A stretch of DNA of 64,000 bases. Origin: Geodermatophilus tzadiensis. Its GTDB lineage: Bacteria > Actinomycetota > Actinomycetes > Mycobacteriales > Geodermatophilaceae. The stretch lies in assembly GCF_003002915.1 (NCBI RefSeq), contig NZ_PVTG01000010.1, positions 1 to 64,000 on the forward strand, read 5' to 3'. This document shows positions 17,117-25,048 of the stretch, piece after piece; position 1 is the stretch's first letter; every line of letters starts with the position of its first letter. The position numbers and the translations under genes were made by a program. Under the pieces are notes generated by a model. The model did no database searches and had not been told where the DNA came from. It saw nothing but the letters and a program-made list of their open reading frames with translations.

Positions 17117-17568
17117 GGGCGGCGGCCGCCCGGCCTGCGCCCACGGTATCCCCGGAGGGGCAGGCGCTGGCCGACCTGCAGGCCCTGCGCGACGAGTCCC
17201 TGGCGCGGGTGGACCTCGACGGCCGCTGGGTCGCGCAGGTGGCGAGCAAGGACGTCGGGATCACCGACCCCCTGCAGACGGCCGCCAACGGCACCCACCA
17301 GTTCTTCGCCGCCGACATCCTGGCGGAGAGCCGTGCGGCGTTGTCGGCGGTGGAGGACCCCGCGAATCTCTATGTGCTGTCGAGCACCGACTTCGGCACG
17401 ACCTCGACCGCTCCCGACGGCGGCCCGTACTGGGTGACGCTCGTCGACGGCGGCTTCACCGGCGAGAGCGCCGTCGACGCATGGTGCGCCGGCGTTTACC
17501 CGCAGCTGAGCGCCGAGCAGCTGGCCAACACCTGCGTCGGGCGGCCCCTCACCCCACCGCACGCCTGA
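17098..17568 (+). CDS. Uncharacterised extracellular-type domain protein, probably 5'-truncated
   Basis: A 156-residue protein. From residue about 18 (SPEGQALADLQALRDESL) to the end it reads as a soluble domain with ASKDVGITDPLQTAANG, LSSTDFGTTSTA, YWVTLVDGGF and a C-terminal CVGRPLTPPHA. I know similar domains from Geodermatophilaceae, where they follow a membrane anchor; none precedes it here. The only nearby start is the TTG at 17098 with no ribosome binding site, in a stretch that encodes the membrane helix of the opposite-strand pseudogene. Loss of the signal or anchor region is therefore likely, and expression is doubtful. Function is unknown. Confidence 0.55.
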   Translation: MARSWGRAAAARPAPTVSPEGQALADLQALRDESLARVDLDGRWVAQVASKDVGITDPLQTAANGTHQFFAADILAESRAALSAVEDPANLYVLSSTDFGTTSTAPDGGPYWVTLVDGGFTGESAVDAWCAGVYPQLSAEQLANTCVGRPLTPPHA

Positions 17569-17698
17569 GGTCTGCGCGTCGCCCGTGGCAGGAGATCTGG
17601 AGCGCGTCGACACGTACGGGGCAGCCCCACCATGTGATCCAGCGTGCTGCCATGACGGTCAGTACCGTCAGGTCCTCCCCGGTGAAGGGCGCGCACTC

Positions 17699-18592
17699 AT
17701 GCACATCGCCTACATCATCTCGGCGTACCGATCACCTCACCAGCTGCTGCGGCTGATCTCCCGCATCCAAGGCCGGGAGACCACGGTCCTGGTGCACGTG
17801 GACAAGAAGTCGGGTGACGAGATCATGAACCCGATCGCCTCGGCGCTCAGCGGGACGCCCAACGTCCACCTCCTCGAGCGTCACGTCTGTCATTGGGGGG
17901 ACTTCGGGCACGTGGCGGCCTCACTCAAGGGCATCCGTTTCATCGTGGAACGGAGGGTGAAGTGTGACCGAGTGGTCCTCCTGACAGGTCAGGACTATCC
18001 GATCAAGAGCAACGCCGCCATCAGGGACTTCTTCGCAGCGCACTCGGACCGCGAGTTCATCGAACACTTTCCCCTCCCGCGCGCGGATTGGTACCGCGGT
18101 GGTATGCCACGGCTCGAACACTGGCACCTCTGGCTGGGTGGTCGTCACATCGAGCTGCCCAAGGACGAAGCTCACCCGGGTCACGAGGGGCCTGTACAGC
18201 TGTTGGTGAACAAGGTCCTTCCCCGGCGCCGACCTGTTCCGGGCGATCGACGACCCTACGGAGGTGGGGGGTACTGGTCCTTGACGAGGGCAGCCGTCGA
18301 GTACCTGCACCAGGTCCTCCAGGAGGAGCCGGCATACACGCGGTTCTTCAGGCGCGTCTACATCCCGGACGAGATCTTCTTCCAGACCCTTCTTCTCAAT
18401 GCTCCACTGCAGGATCGGGTCGTCAACGACGATCTGCGGTACACGGTGTGGCGCGACGGCGCGCAGAGCCCGGCCGTGCTGGCTGTCGACGACCTCGACG
18501 ACTTGGCCACCTCGCATGGTCTGTTCGCGCGGAAGTTCGACACCGGAGTGGACGCACGAGTGCTCGACCTCATCGACGACGCACTGCTGTGA
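17699..18592 (+). CDS. Core-2/I-branching-type glycosyltransferase (GT14)
   Basis: A 297-residue protein of the beta-1,6-N-acetylglucosaminyltransferase family (GT14). The opening HIAYIISAYRSPHQL and TVLVHVDKKSG strands, the HWGDFGHVAASLKGI segment and LLTGQDYPIKS are hallmarks of bacterial members. It would add a branching or peripheral sugar in the cytoplasm. The ATG at 17699 was chosen because it begins the first core strand; GAAGG lies about ten bases upstream. It is followed after 125 bp by the ABC exporter genes on the same strand and may supply the glycan they export. Confidence 0.85.
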   Translation: MHIAYIISAYRSPHQLLRLISRIQGRETTVLVHVDKKSGDEIMNPIASALSGTPNVHLLERHVCHWGDFGHVAASLKGIRFIVERRVKCDRVVLLTGQDYPIKSNAAIRDFFAAHSDREFIEHFPLPRADWYRGGMPRLEHWHLWLGGRHIELPKDEAHPGHEGPVQLLVNKVLPRRRPVPGDRRPYGGGGYWSLTRAAVEYLHQVLQEEPAYTRFFRRVYIPDEIFFQTLLLNAPLQDRVVNDDLRYTVWRDGAQSPAVLAVDDLDDLATSHGLFARKFDTGVDARVLDLIDDALL

Positions 18593-18716
18593 CCGGGCGT
18601 CACGAGTTCGGATGAGGTCGTAAGAGGGAGGGCACAACAGGCTGAGCCGGGTCCTCGTCACACCCGTCCAGGGGGCGGTCGCGGGGCAACAGAGGTGCGT
18701 TCGCGACTGACGCCGC

Positions 18717-19565
18717 ATGATGGCGCCCGTGCGTCTGGACGGGGACTCGGTGAGGTGGACGGAGAACACGCCGCGGGGCGTCGCGCGAGACGACCCGTGG
18801 ACCGCCCTGTGGCGGGCCCGGGAGCTGATCGGGTACTTCGCGTTGAGGGACCTGCGGTTGCGGTACCGGCAGGCGGTCCTCGGCGTCGTCTGGGTCCTGG
18901 CCCAGCCGATCGCGAGCGTCGCGGTGTTCACCGTCGTGTTCAGCCGGTTGGCAGGCGTGTCCAGCGAGGGGATCCCGTATCCGCTGTTCGCGCTGGTCGG
19001 GATGGTCACCTGGACGTATTTCTCCAGCACCGTGGTGTCGGCCAGCACGGTCCTCGCCTCCAACGTGAACCTCGTGACCAAGGTCTACTTCCCGCGGATC
19101 GCGGCGCCGGCGTCCTCCCTCCTGCCGCCGGCCGTGGACCTCGGGGTGTCGCTGCTGCTCGTGGGCGTACTCGCCGCCTACTACGGCGTGTCCCCAGGTG
19201 TGCAGCTGCTAGCCGCCCCCGCGTGGCTGCTGCTGCTGGTCCTGACGGCGACGGGGGTGGCGTTGTGGGTCTCCGCGCTCAACGTCCGGTACCGGGACGT
19301 CCAGCACGCGATCGCCCCGTTGCTGCAGCTCTGGCTGTTCGCCAGCCCCGTGGCCTACGGGGCAAGCCAGTTCTCCGGGTGGCAGGAGTGGGTGTACGCC
19401 CTCAACCCCATGGCCGGCCCCATCGAGCTGGGACGTTTCGCGTTGACCGGCACACCCTGGCCGGGATGGCCCCTCGCGGTCTCGGTCGCCTCCACCGCGG
19501 TCCTGCTGGCCAGTGGTGCCCAGTACTTCAGCCGGGCTCAACGCTCCTTCGCGGACGTGATCTGA
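18717..19565 (+). CDS. Polysaccharide ABC exporter permease (Wzm-like)
   Basis: A 282-residue ABC-2-type permease for O-antigen, teichoic acid or capsule-like glycans. It has an N-terminal amphipathic helix with RDLRLRYRQAVLGVVW, the characteristic interface motif of Wzm/TagG proteins, followed by six hydrophobic segments; FASPVAYG precedes the fifth. It forms the membrane channel with the ATPase encoded one base downstream (stop 19565, GTG 19567). Two adjacent ATG codons lie at 18717 and 18720; either could be used. The pair gives this locus an export route separate from its Wzx flippases. Confidence 0.9.
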   Translation: MMAPVRLDGDSVRWTENTPRGVARDDPWTALWRARELIGYFALRDLRLRYRQAVLGVVWVLAQPIASVAVFTVVFSRLAGVSSEGIPYPLFALVGMVTWTYFSSTVVSASTVLASNVNLVTKVYFPRIAAPASSLLPPAVDLGVSLLLVGVLAAYYGVSPGVQLLAAPAWLLLLVLTATGVALWVSALNVRYRDVQHAIAPLLQLWLFASPVAYGASQFSGWQEWVYALNPMAGPIELGRFALTGTPWPGWPLAVSVASTAVLLASGAQYFSRAQRSFADVI

Positions 19566-19566
19566 C

Positions 19567-20766
19567 GTGGACCGGATCCAGTTCGAGGACGTCAGCAAGC
19601 GGTACGTCCTCGGTGACCGGGCGAACGCACGGGAGGCCCTGGTCGCCGCGGCCAAGCGCGCAGTCAGACCGCGCAGGGCGCCCGCGCCCAAGGAGGTCTG
19701 GTCCCTCCGGGACGTCAGCTTCGCGGTGGCCGATGGTGAGACGCTCGGCATCCTCGGCCGCAACGGCGCGGGCAAGAGCACGGTGCTCAAGGTGCTGGCG
19801 GGCATCACCTCCCCCACCGCGGGTGTGTCGAGGACCCGGGGAAGGGTGGCGGCACTGCTCGAGGTCGGCACCGGCTTCCACCAGGAGCTGACCGGCCGCG
19901 AGAACGTCTACCTCAACGGCGCCATCCTCGGGATGTCGCGCCGGGATATCGGCCGGGCCTTCGACGCCATCGTCGATTTCTCTGGTGTTGAGCGCTTCCT
20001 CGACACCCCCGTCAAGCGCTACTCCAGTGGCATGTATCTGCGGCTGGCGTTCGCGGTGGCGGCGCACCTCGACCCGGACGTGCTGGTTGTGGATGAGGTG
20101 CTGGCCGTCGGGGATGCCGAGTTCCAGCGCAAGTGCCTGGGCCGGATGGAGGAGGCGGGCAGCGAGGGGCGCACGATCGTCTTCGTGAGTCACGACCTGG
20201 ACGCGCTCACCTCCCTGTGTCGGCGCTCCCTGTGGCTGGACGCCGGCCAGGTCCGGGCGTCGGGGGACACCCGGGAGCTCGTCCGCGACTACCTCGCATC
20301 CGGTGGTGTCGCGCAGCGCGACTCCGGGCCCCTGGCCAGCGGCGGGCCGATCACCCTGCACGGCGTCGGGGTCTACTCGGCGGTGAGCCGCGCGCAAGCG
20401 GCGCTCGTGCGCGACGAGCCCGTCCGCATCGAGGTCGACTTCTCCGCAGAGGAGGACGTGGCCGGTCTGGACCTCGCGGTCTTCGTGACTACGGCCTCAG
20501 GAGTGCGGGTCCTCGACCAGGCGCTCAGCGATGGTGGTCCCCCCCGCATCTCCGCGGGGCGCTGGTGCGTGACGCTGGAGGTTCCGCCGATCCTGAACGT
20601 CGGGGAGTTCACGGTGGGCGTGTGGTTCGGCACCGCGCACACCGACCTCCTGGACGAGCCAGTGACCGCCTCGTTCACCTTGTTCGGCAGCGACCGCGGC
20701 AGACCCGGGCGGATCCTCGTGCAGGACCTGCCGATGTCCCTGTCGCGCGCCGACGGCAGTAGGTGA
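19567..20766 (+). CDS. Polysaccharide ABC exporter ATPase (Wzt-like) with C-terminal glycan-binding domain
   Basis: A 399-residue ATPase. Walker A GRNGAGKST lies near residues 67-75, the signature is YSSGMYLRLAF, and Walker B is VLVVDEVLAVGD followed by a switch His in FVSHD. Beyond residue about 240 there is an extra 150-residue domain of the Wzt C-terminal type, which in characterised systems recognises the modified non-reducing end of the chain and so couples chain termination to export. It begins with GTG one base after the permease stop. The C-terminal domain suggests export of a capped polymer. Confidence 0.9.
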   Translation: MDRIQFEDVSKRYVLGDRANAREALVAAAKRAVRPRRAPAPKEVWSLRDVSFAVADGETLGILGRNGAGKSTVLKVLAGITSPTAGVSRTRGRVAALLEVGTGFHQELTGRENVYLNGAILGMSRRDIGRAFDAIVDFSGVERFLDTPVKRYSSGMYLRLAFAVAAHLDPDVLVVDEVLAVGDAEFQRKCLGRMEEAGSEGRTIVFVSHDLDALTSLCRRSLWLDAGQVRASGDTRELVRDYLASGGVAQRDSGPLASGGPITLHGVGVYSAVSRAQAALVRDEPVRIEVDFSAEEDVAGLDLAVFVTTASGVRVLDQALSDGGPPRISAGRWCVTLEVPPILNVGEFTVGVWFGTAHTDLLDEPVTASFTLFGSDRGRPGRILVQDLPMSLSRADGSR

Positions 20767-20781
20767 CGGGCGGCGATCCGG

Positions 20782-21927
20782 ATGCGGGGGAGCCGGCCGG
20801 TCGCAGTCCTCTTCGCCGGGCTGCTCCTGGTGACGCTGTCGGTCACCGGCGGTGACACCGGTGCCCGTCGCTGGACTCCCATGGACTTCGGGGCCGCAGG
20901 CGACGGGAGGACGGACGACACATCGGCCCTTCAGCGGGCGTTGGATGCGTTGCGCCCCGGTGACACCCTCGTGCTGCCGGAGGGGCGGACCTTCCTCCAC
21001 TCGGACGTCCTGACGATCCGGGTGCCGACGACCCGCCTGGCTGGCGGTGGCTCGCTGGTCGCCGTGGAGGAGGCGCGATCGGCGGTCGTGGTCGATGCGG
21101 ACGACGTCATCGTCGACGGCGTCACCCTGGAGATGCGCAGCACGAGCCGCCGGTGGGACGCCTTCGAGCAGATGAAGCTCCGGGTGGCGGGGCACAGCGG
21201 TGTCGTCGTCCGCCGCGTGACGATCGACGGGTCTGCGGCGGCCGGCATCTACGTCGGGACGGGTGCGTCGGGCTTCAGGGTGGAGGACGTCCGCGTCCGG
21301 GACACACGCGCCGACGGCTTGCACGTCACCGGCGGAGCGCACGACGGGGTTGTGCAGGGAGTGGTGGCGTCAGAAACCGGGGACGACGGTGTCGCGGTCG
21401 TCTCCTACCTGGGTGACGGCGTCCCCGTGCGGCGGGTGCGGATTGAGGACGTGACGGTCCGGGACAACACCTGGGGCCGTGGTGTCAGCGTGGTCGGAGG
21501 CGAGGACATCACCGTCGTGGACGGGTTGGTCGAACGGAGTAGTGCGGCCGGCCTGTACGTCGCATCCGAGGGAGCGCCGTACGACACGTTCGCGCCTCGC
21601 CGTGTCGACGTCTCGGGGTTCCGGGTGGTGGCCGGCAACACCGATCCCTCCGTCGGCCACGGTGCCGTTCTGGTCTACGGCGGCCGCCCCGACCGACCAC
21701 CTAGTGACGTCGCCATCTCAGGCCTCATGGTGCGAGCGACCCGCGACGGCGCCCCTTGGGAGGTCGGCGTCGTCGCGGAACCCGGGGCGTCGGTGCGGGA
21801 TGTCACCTTCACCGACGTGACAGTCGCAGGGCCTGGCCCGGCATTCGTGGCCGCCGGCGTCGATCCGGACTGCTGCCCCCGGATCGGGTGGGTGGTCGAC
21901 GGCTCGGCTGTCCCGGACGCCCCCTGA
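20782..21927 (+). CDS. Secreted right-handed beta-helix protein
   Basis: A 381-residue exported protein. A signal peptide (VAVLFAGLLLVTLSVTGG) is followed by MDFGAAGDGRTDDTSALQRA, the opening signature of pectate-lyase/GH28/GH55-type parallel beta-helix proteins. Many short V.I.GV.I..S...GI.V turns then run to about residue 340, as expected of beta-helix coils. Such proteins cleave, epimerise or bind acidic polysaccharides. It begins 15 bp after the exporter ATPase gene, so it is very likely co-transcribed with the export machinery and may process the same glycan outside the cell. The catalytic class cannot be assigned: Asp is plentiful but no family-specific triad was recognised. Confidence 0.75.
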   Translation: MRGSRPVAVLFAGLLLVTLSVTGGDTGARRWTPMDFGAAGDGRTDDTSALQRALDALRPGDTLVLPEGRTFLHSDVLTIRVPTTRLAGGGSLVAVEEARSAVVVDADDVIVDGVTLEMRSTSRRWDAFEQMKLRVAGHSGVVVRRVTIDGSAAAGIYVGTGASGFRVEDVRVRDTRADGLHVTGGAHDGVVQGVVASETGDDGVAVVSYLGDGVPVRRVRIEDVTVRDNTWGRGVSVVGGEDITVVDGLVERSSAAGLYVASEGAPYDTFAPRRVDVSGFRVVAGNTDPSVGHGAVLVYGGRPDRPPSDVAISGLMVRATRDGAPWEVGVVAEPGASVRDVTFTDVTVAGPGPAFVAAGVDPDCCPRIGWVVDGSAVPDAP

Positions 21928-22113
21928 CGTCGCCGCGACGTAGCAGTTCGGCGGTCCGTCGGGCGGGAAACCGGAGCGTCGGAACGTACAGCGGTCCTCC
22001 GCTCGGCACGCCGGTCCGCGTCCCCCTGCTGCATGATGGCTGGACGCCCGAGCACCGGTCCCCGCGGGACGAGCGGCCGGTCGCGCGGCGCCACCGACGA
22101 ATAGGGGGATCAC

Positions 22114-23184
22114 GTGGACGTCCCGGACCGAGCCGCCGCAGCGGCGTCGAGGGCCTACGTGACCGTCCTGAGCTCCGACGACTATCTGCCTGGATCGGTC
22201 ATCCTGCACGACTCACTCGTGCGTGTCGGATCCCGGTACCCGCTGTATGTCCTGGTCGGCAGGGCGGTGAGTCCCTCCGTGACGGCAGCGCTCGGGTCTG
22301 CGGGCATCGACTGTCTGCCCCTCCCCGCGAGCGCAGGACTCCCCGAGGACGTCCGGACCGTCAACGCCCGCAACGACCGAGACCACTGGACGAGGACGCT
22401 GGAGAAGCTTTCCGTCTTCTCCCTGGCGCAGTTCGCCAAGGTCGTCTACGTCGACAGCGACATGCTGGTCGTGAAGAACATCGACCACCTGTTCGAGCGG
22501 CCGCACATGTCCGCGGTCGCGGCAGGAGTGCGGGTCCCCGGGAACGAGGACTGGGTGACCCTGAACTCGGGGCTGATGGTGATCGAGCCGGACCCGGAGG
22601 CCTACGCCCGGCTCCCCGAGTTGATCCCGGCCACGGCACACCGGAGGCTGGTGGTTGAGGGAGCCCTGGGCCTGGGCGACCAGGACGTCATCACCGAGGC
22701 CCATCCGGAGTGGAGGCACACCCGGGAGCTCCGGTTGCCCGACGGATACAACATGTTCACGGACTACCTGGACCTCCACATCCGGCAGCTCGGCGTCTCA
22801 TGGTCCGGCGCCGAGGGGGTCCACGTGCTCCACTTCGTCGGCCACCAGAAGCCGTGGATGGTCAGCACAGCGCGGAGGCTCCGGTGGTGCGCGTGGGCAC
22901 TGTCCCGGCACCGCTGGTACGAGTGCCTGGTGGTGGCGATGTACAGCTCCCGCCTGGCCCAGGTCCGGCACAGGTACCGGCACACCGGGCTGGGTGCACT
23001 GCTCGGGTCGCGCACGCACGCGCGAGGACACCTCTGGGCCTCGGTGCTGGCGCGCCGGCGGACAACCGACGACGGGTCACGGCCCGTCCGCGGTCCGGTC
23101 TCCCCGGTGTCGCCGTCGCCCCGCCGGATGGGCGGCGGCACGCCGGTACGCCGCGTCGTACGACGCAGCCATGGCCGCCACTGA
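22114..23184 (+). CDS. Family 8 glycosyltransferase (glycogenin/galactinol synthase-like)
   Basis: A 356-residue GT8 enzyme, a retaining glycosyltransferase. AYVTVLSSDDYLPGS opens the nucleotide-binding fold, VYVDSDMLVVKNID contains the metal-binding DxD, FNSGLM-type TLNSGLMVIEP follows, and HVLHFVGHQKPW is the family's C-terminal metal-ligand motif. Start GTG at 22114 with AGGGGG five bases upstream. The last about 36 codons overlap the convergent GT4 gene by 108 bp; this Arg/Pro-rich tail (from RRTTDDGSRP) lies outside the fold and may have arisen by loss of an earlier stop. Confidence 0.85.
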   Translation: MDVPDRAAAAASRAYVTVLSSDDYLPGSVILHDSLVRVGSRYPLYVLVGRAVSPSVTAALGSAGIDCLPLPASAGLPEDVRTVNARNDRDHWTRTLEKLSVFSLAQFAKVVYVDSDMLVVKNIDHLFERPHMSAVAAGVRVPGNEDWVTLNSGLMVIEPDPEAYARLPELIPATAHRRLVVEGALGLGDQDVITEAHPEWRHTRELRLPDGYNMFTDYLDLHIRQLGVSWSGAEGVHVLHFVGHQKPWMVSTARRLRWCAWALSRHRWYECLVVAMYSSRLAQVRHRYRHTGLGALLGSRTHARGHLWASVLARRRTTDDGSRPVRGPVSPVSPSPRRMGGGTPVRRVVRRSHGRH

Positions 23185-24201
23185 GAACGACCGGCGCGCC
23201 CTGACCCGTGCGTCGCGGCCGAGGCGCTCGCGAACGGCCGGATCGATCAACCGCCGGCACGCCGCGGCCAGTTGCGTGGCGTCCTCGGGATCGACGACGA
23301 AGCCGGTCCGACCGTCCTGTACGACGTGTCCCATGTCGCCGACATCCGTGGCGATCACGGGCCGGCCAGAGTGCATGGCCTCAAGCACGGCCAACGGCAT
23401 GGCCTCCCATCGTGAGGGCTGGACGAGGGCGTGGACGGAGCCCAATACCACGCACGGGGAGTCGACCGGACCGAGGAAGCGGACGCGTCCGACGACCCCG
23501 ACCTCGGCAGCCAGGTCCTCTAGCGCGGCTCGCTGGCTGCCGTCCCCGGCGATGACGAGGTCCGCATCCGGGACGTCGGTCAGGGCCCTCAACAAGACGT
23601 CGAGGCCCTTTTGTCGCTCGAGGCGCCCAAGCGTCCCCAGGACCAGCCGCGACCCGAGGGGACCGCCTCCCCCACAGCCAGGATCGGGGACGCCGTTCGG
23701 GATGATCTGCACGCTCCCGGCGCGCAGCCCCCCGTACCGCTCCACGTCCCGGGCGGCCGTCCTGCCTACGGCGATGCGCGCCGCGCTGCACCGGGTGAGG
23801 AGCCGCTGGACCGCCCGGCCACGCCAGGTCAGGCCGGGAGTGGGGAGGTGGTCGACGAGGACGACCGGCAGCCGGAGCGACAGCGCCGCGACCGCGGCGC
23901 GGCGGCAGCTGGGAAACGCGATCAGGTTGAGGTGTACCACGTCCGGCGCCAACCGCCGGAGGGCCCGCCGGAAGGCCCCGGTGCTGTCGTCCACCACCGC
24001 GGTCCGCAGCGCCGGGGTCGCGTCGGCCAGCCGGGCGAGGACCGCCGGCGACGTCCCGAGCACGGTGACGTCACGGTCGGTGGGCAGCGCGGTCAACAGG
24101 TTGGTGAGGAAGCGCTCGGCTCCACCGACCTCCTGTGCATCGGTGACGACGCAGAGCCGGTATGCCGCCCGTAGAATTGGGGCATCGCCGTGACCAGGCA
24201 C
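23077..24201 (-). CDS. Family 4 glycosyltransferase
   Basis: A 374-residue GT-B retaining glycosyltransferase. The N-terminal domain has a glycine-rich VGGAERFLTNLL acceptor loop. The C-terminal donor domain carries LGRLERQKGLDVLL and the sugar-nucleotide-binding E-x7-E region (PSRWEAMPLAVLEAM). The only start upstream of the first strand is the GTG at 24201, 22 bp from the divergent methyltransferase start, so the two promoters must overlap the coding regions or transcripts must be nearly leaderless. Its 3' end overlaps the GT8 gene by 108 bp. Confidence 0.88.
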   Translation of the reverse strand: MPGHGDAPILRAAYRLCVVTDAQEVGGAERFLTNLLTALPTDRDVTVLGTSPAVLARLADATPALRTAVVDDSTGAFRRALRRLAPDVVHLNLIAFPSCRRAAVAALSLRLPVVLVDHLPTPGLTWRGRAVQRLLTRCSAARIAVGRTAARDVERYGGLRAGSVQIIPNGVPDPGCGGGGPLGSRLVLGTLGRLERQKGLDVLLRALTDVPDADLVIAGDGSQRAALEDLAAEVGVVGRVRFLGPVDSPCVVLGSVHALVQPSRWEAMPLAVLEAMHSGRPVIATDVGDMGHVVQDGRTGFVVDPEDATQLAAACRRLIDPAVRERLGRDARVRARRSFSVAAMAASYDAAYRRAAAHPAGRRRHRGDRTADGP

Positions 24202-24223
24202 GTCGCAAGGTTAGTGTGCCGCC

Positions 24224-25006
24224 ATGGCACCCACCGCTGCGTTGCGCAACCTCCGTCGGCGCGCGACCGGAGTGGTCGCGTCCCGGTCCGCGCTGGCCCG
24301 CCGTCTGTCGTTCCGGCTGCGTTGGAGCAGCACCCGCCGGACCGACCCGCTCTCCGAGTGGGGTTTCGAGCGCGGTACCGCGGTTGACCGCCACCTCATC
24401 GACGAATTCCTTCGCGAGCACCGCGGCCTCGTCCACGGCCGGGTCCTGGAGGTGAAGGAGGACCTGTACTCGTCCGATCTGGGAGCAGCGAGCGTGGAGG
24501 TCCTGGACATAGACCCGAACAATCCGCTGGCCACCATCGTGGGAGATCTCTGCGACCCGGACACGCTCCCCGAGCAGGACTTTGACGCTGCCGTCGTGAC
24601 ACAGACGCTGCAGCTGGTGCCGGATCCCGTGGCTGCGGTCGCCCACCTGGTGCGTGCGTTGCGTCCAGGGACCGCCGCGCTCGTGACGGTCCCGTCCGTC
24701 AGCCGGCTCGCCGGGGAGTACGACAGGTGGCGGTGGACGGCCCTCGGTTTCCAGGACCTAGTCGCCAAGGCAGGGGCGGAGGCCGATGTGCGGGCGCGTG
24801 GCAACTTGCTGGCCTGCCGCGCGTTCCTGATGGGCGCGGCGGTGGAGGACCTCCCGGCAGGAGTGCTCGACGAGGACGACCCCGACTACCCACTGCTCGT
24901 CACGGCTGTCGTCCGGCGGCCGGCCACCCGCCGATCGGTGAGTCCGAAGAGCGACACGCCAGGAAGTGTGGTTCTCGGCGTCGAGGATGGCAGCACAGGC
25001 CAGTGA
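24224..25006 (+). CDS. Class I SAM-dependent methyltransferase
   Basis: A 260-residue methyltransferase of the UbiE/Methyltransf_11-like type. A GRVLEVKEDLYSSDL segment takes the place of the usual E.GCG.G, VEVLDIDPNN gives the acidic loop binding the ribose, and DFDAAVVTQTLQLV is motif II/III. Proteins of this sort in polysaccharide loci often methylate a sugar hydroxyl; they start with a long basic leader, as here (LRNLRRRATGVV). Start ATG at 24224; no clear ribosome binding site. It is the lone plus-strand gene between two minus-strand glycosyltransferases. Confidence 0.75.
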   Translation: MAPTAALRNLRRRATGVVASRSALARRLSFRLRWSSTRRTDPLSEWGFERGTAVDRHLIDEFLREHRGLVHGRVLEVKEDLYSSDLGAASVEVLDIDPNNPLATIVGDLCDPDTLPEQDFDAAVVTQTLQLVPDPVAAVAHLVRALRPGTAALVTVPSVSRLAGEYDRWRWTALGFQDLVAKAGAEADVRARGNLLACRAFLMGAAVEDLPAGVLDEDDPDYPLLVTAVVRRPATRRSVSPKSDTPGSVVLGVEDGSTGQ

Positions 25007-25048
25007 ACGGCGGTTGACATCTCCGGGTGAGGACGGGATCCCCGACCA

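Noticed and set aside
16975-17160. Small inversion that flipped the membrane-anchor segment of the gene at 17098
   Set aside because: The minus-strand helix continues in the same frame, past one TGA, into the Cys domain at 16793-16980, so it belongs to its own minus-strand gene.
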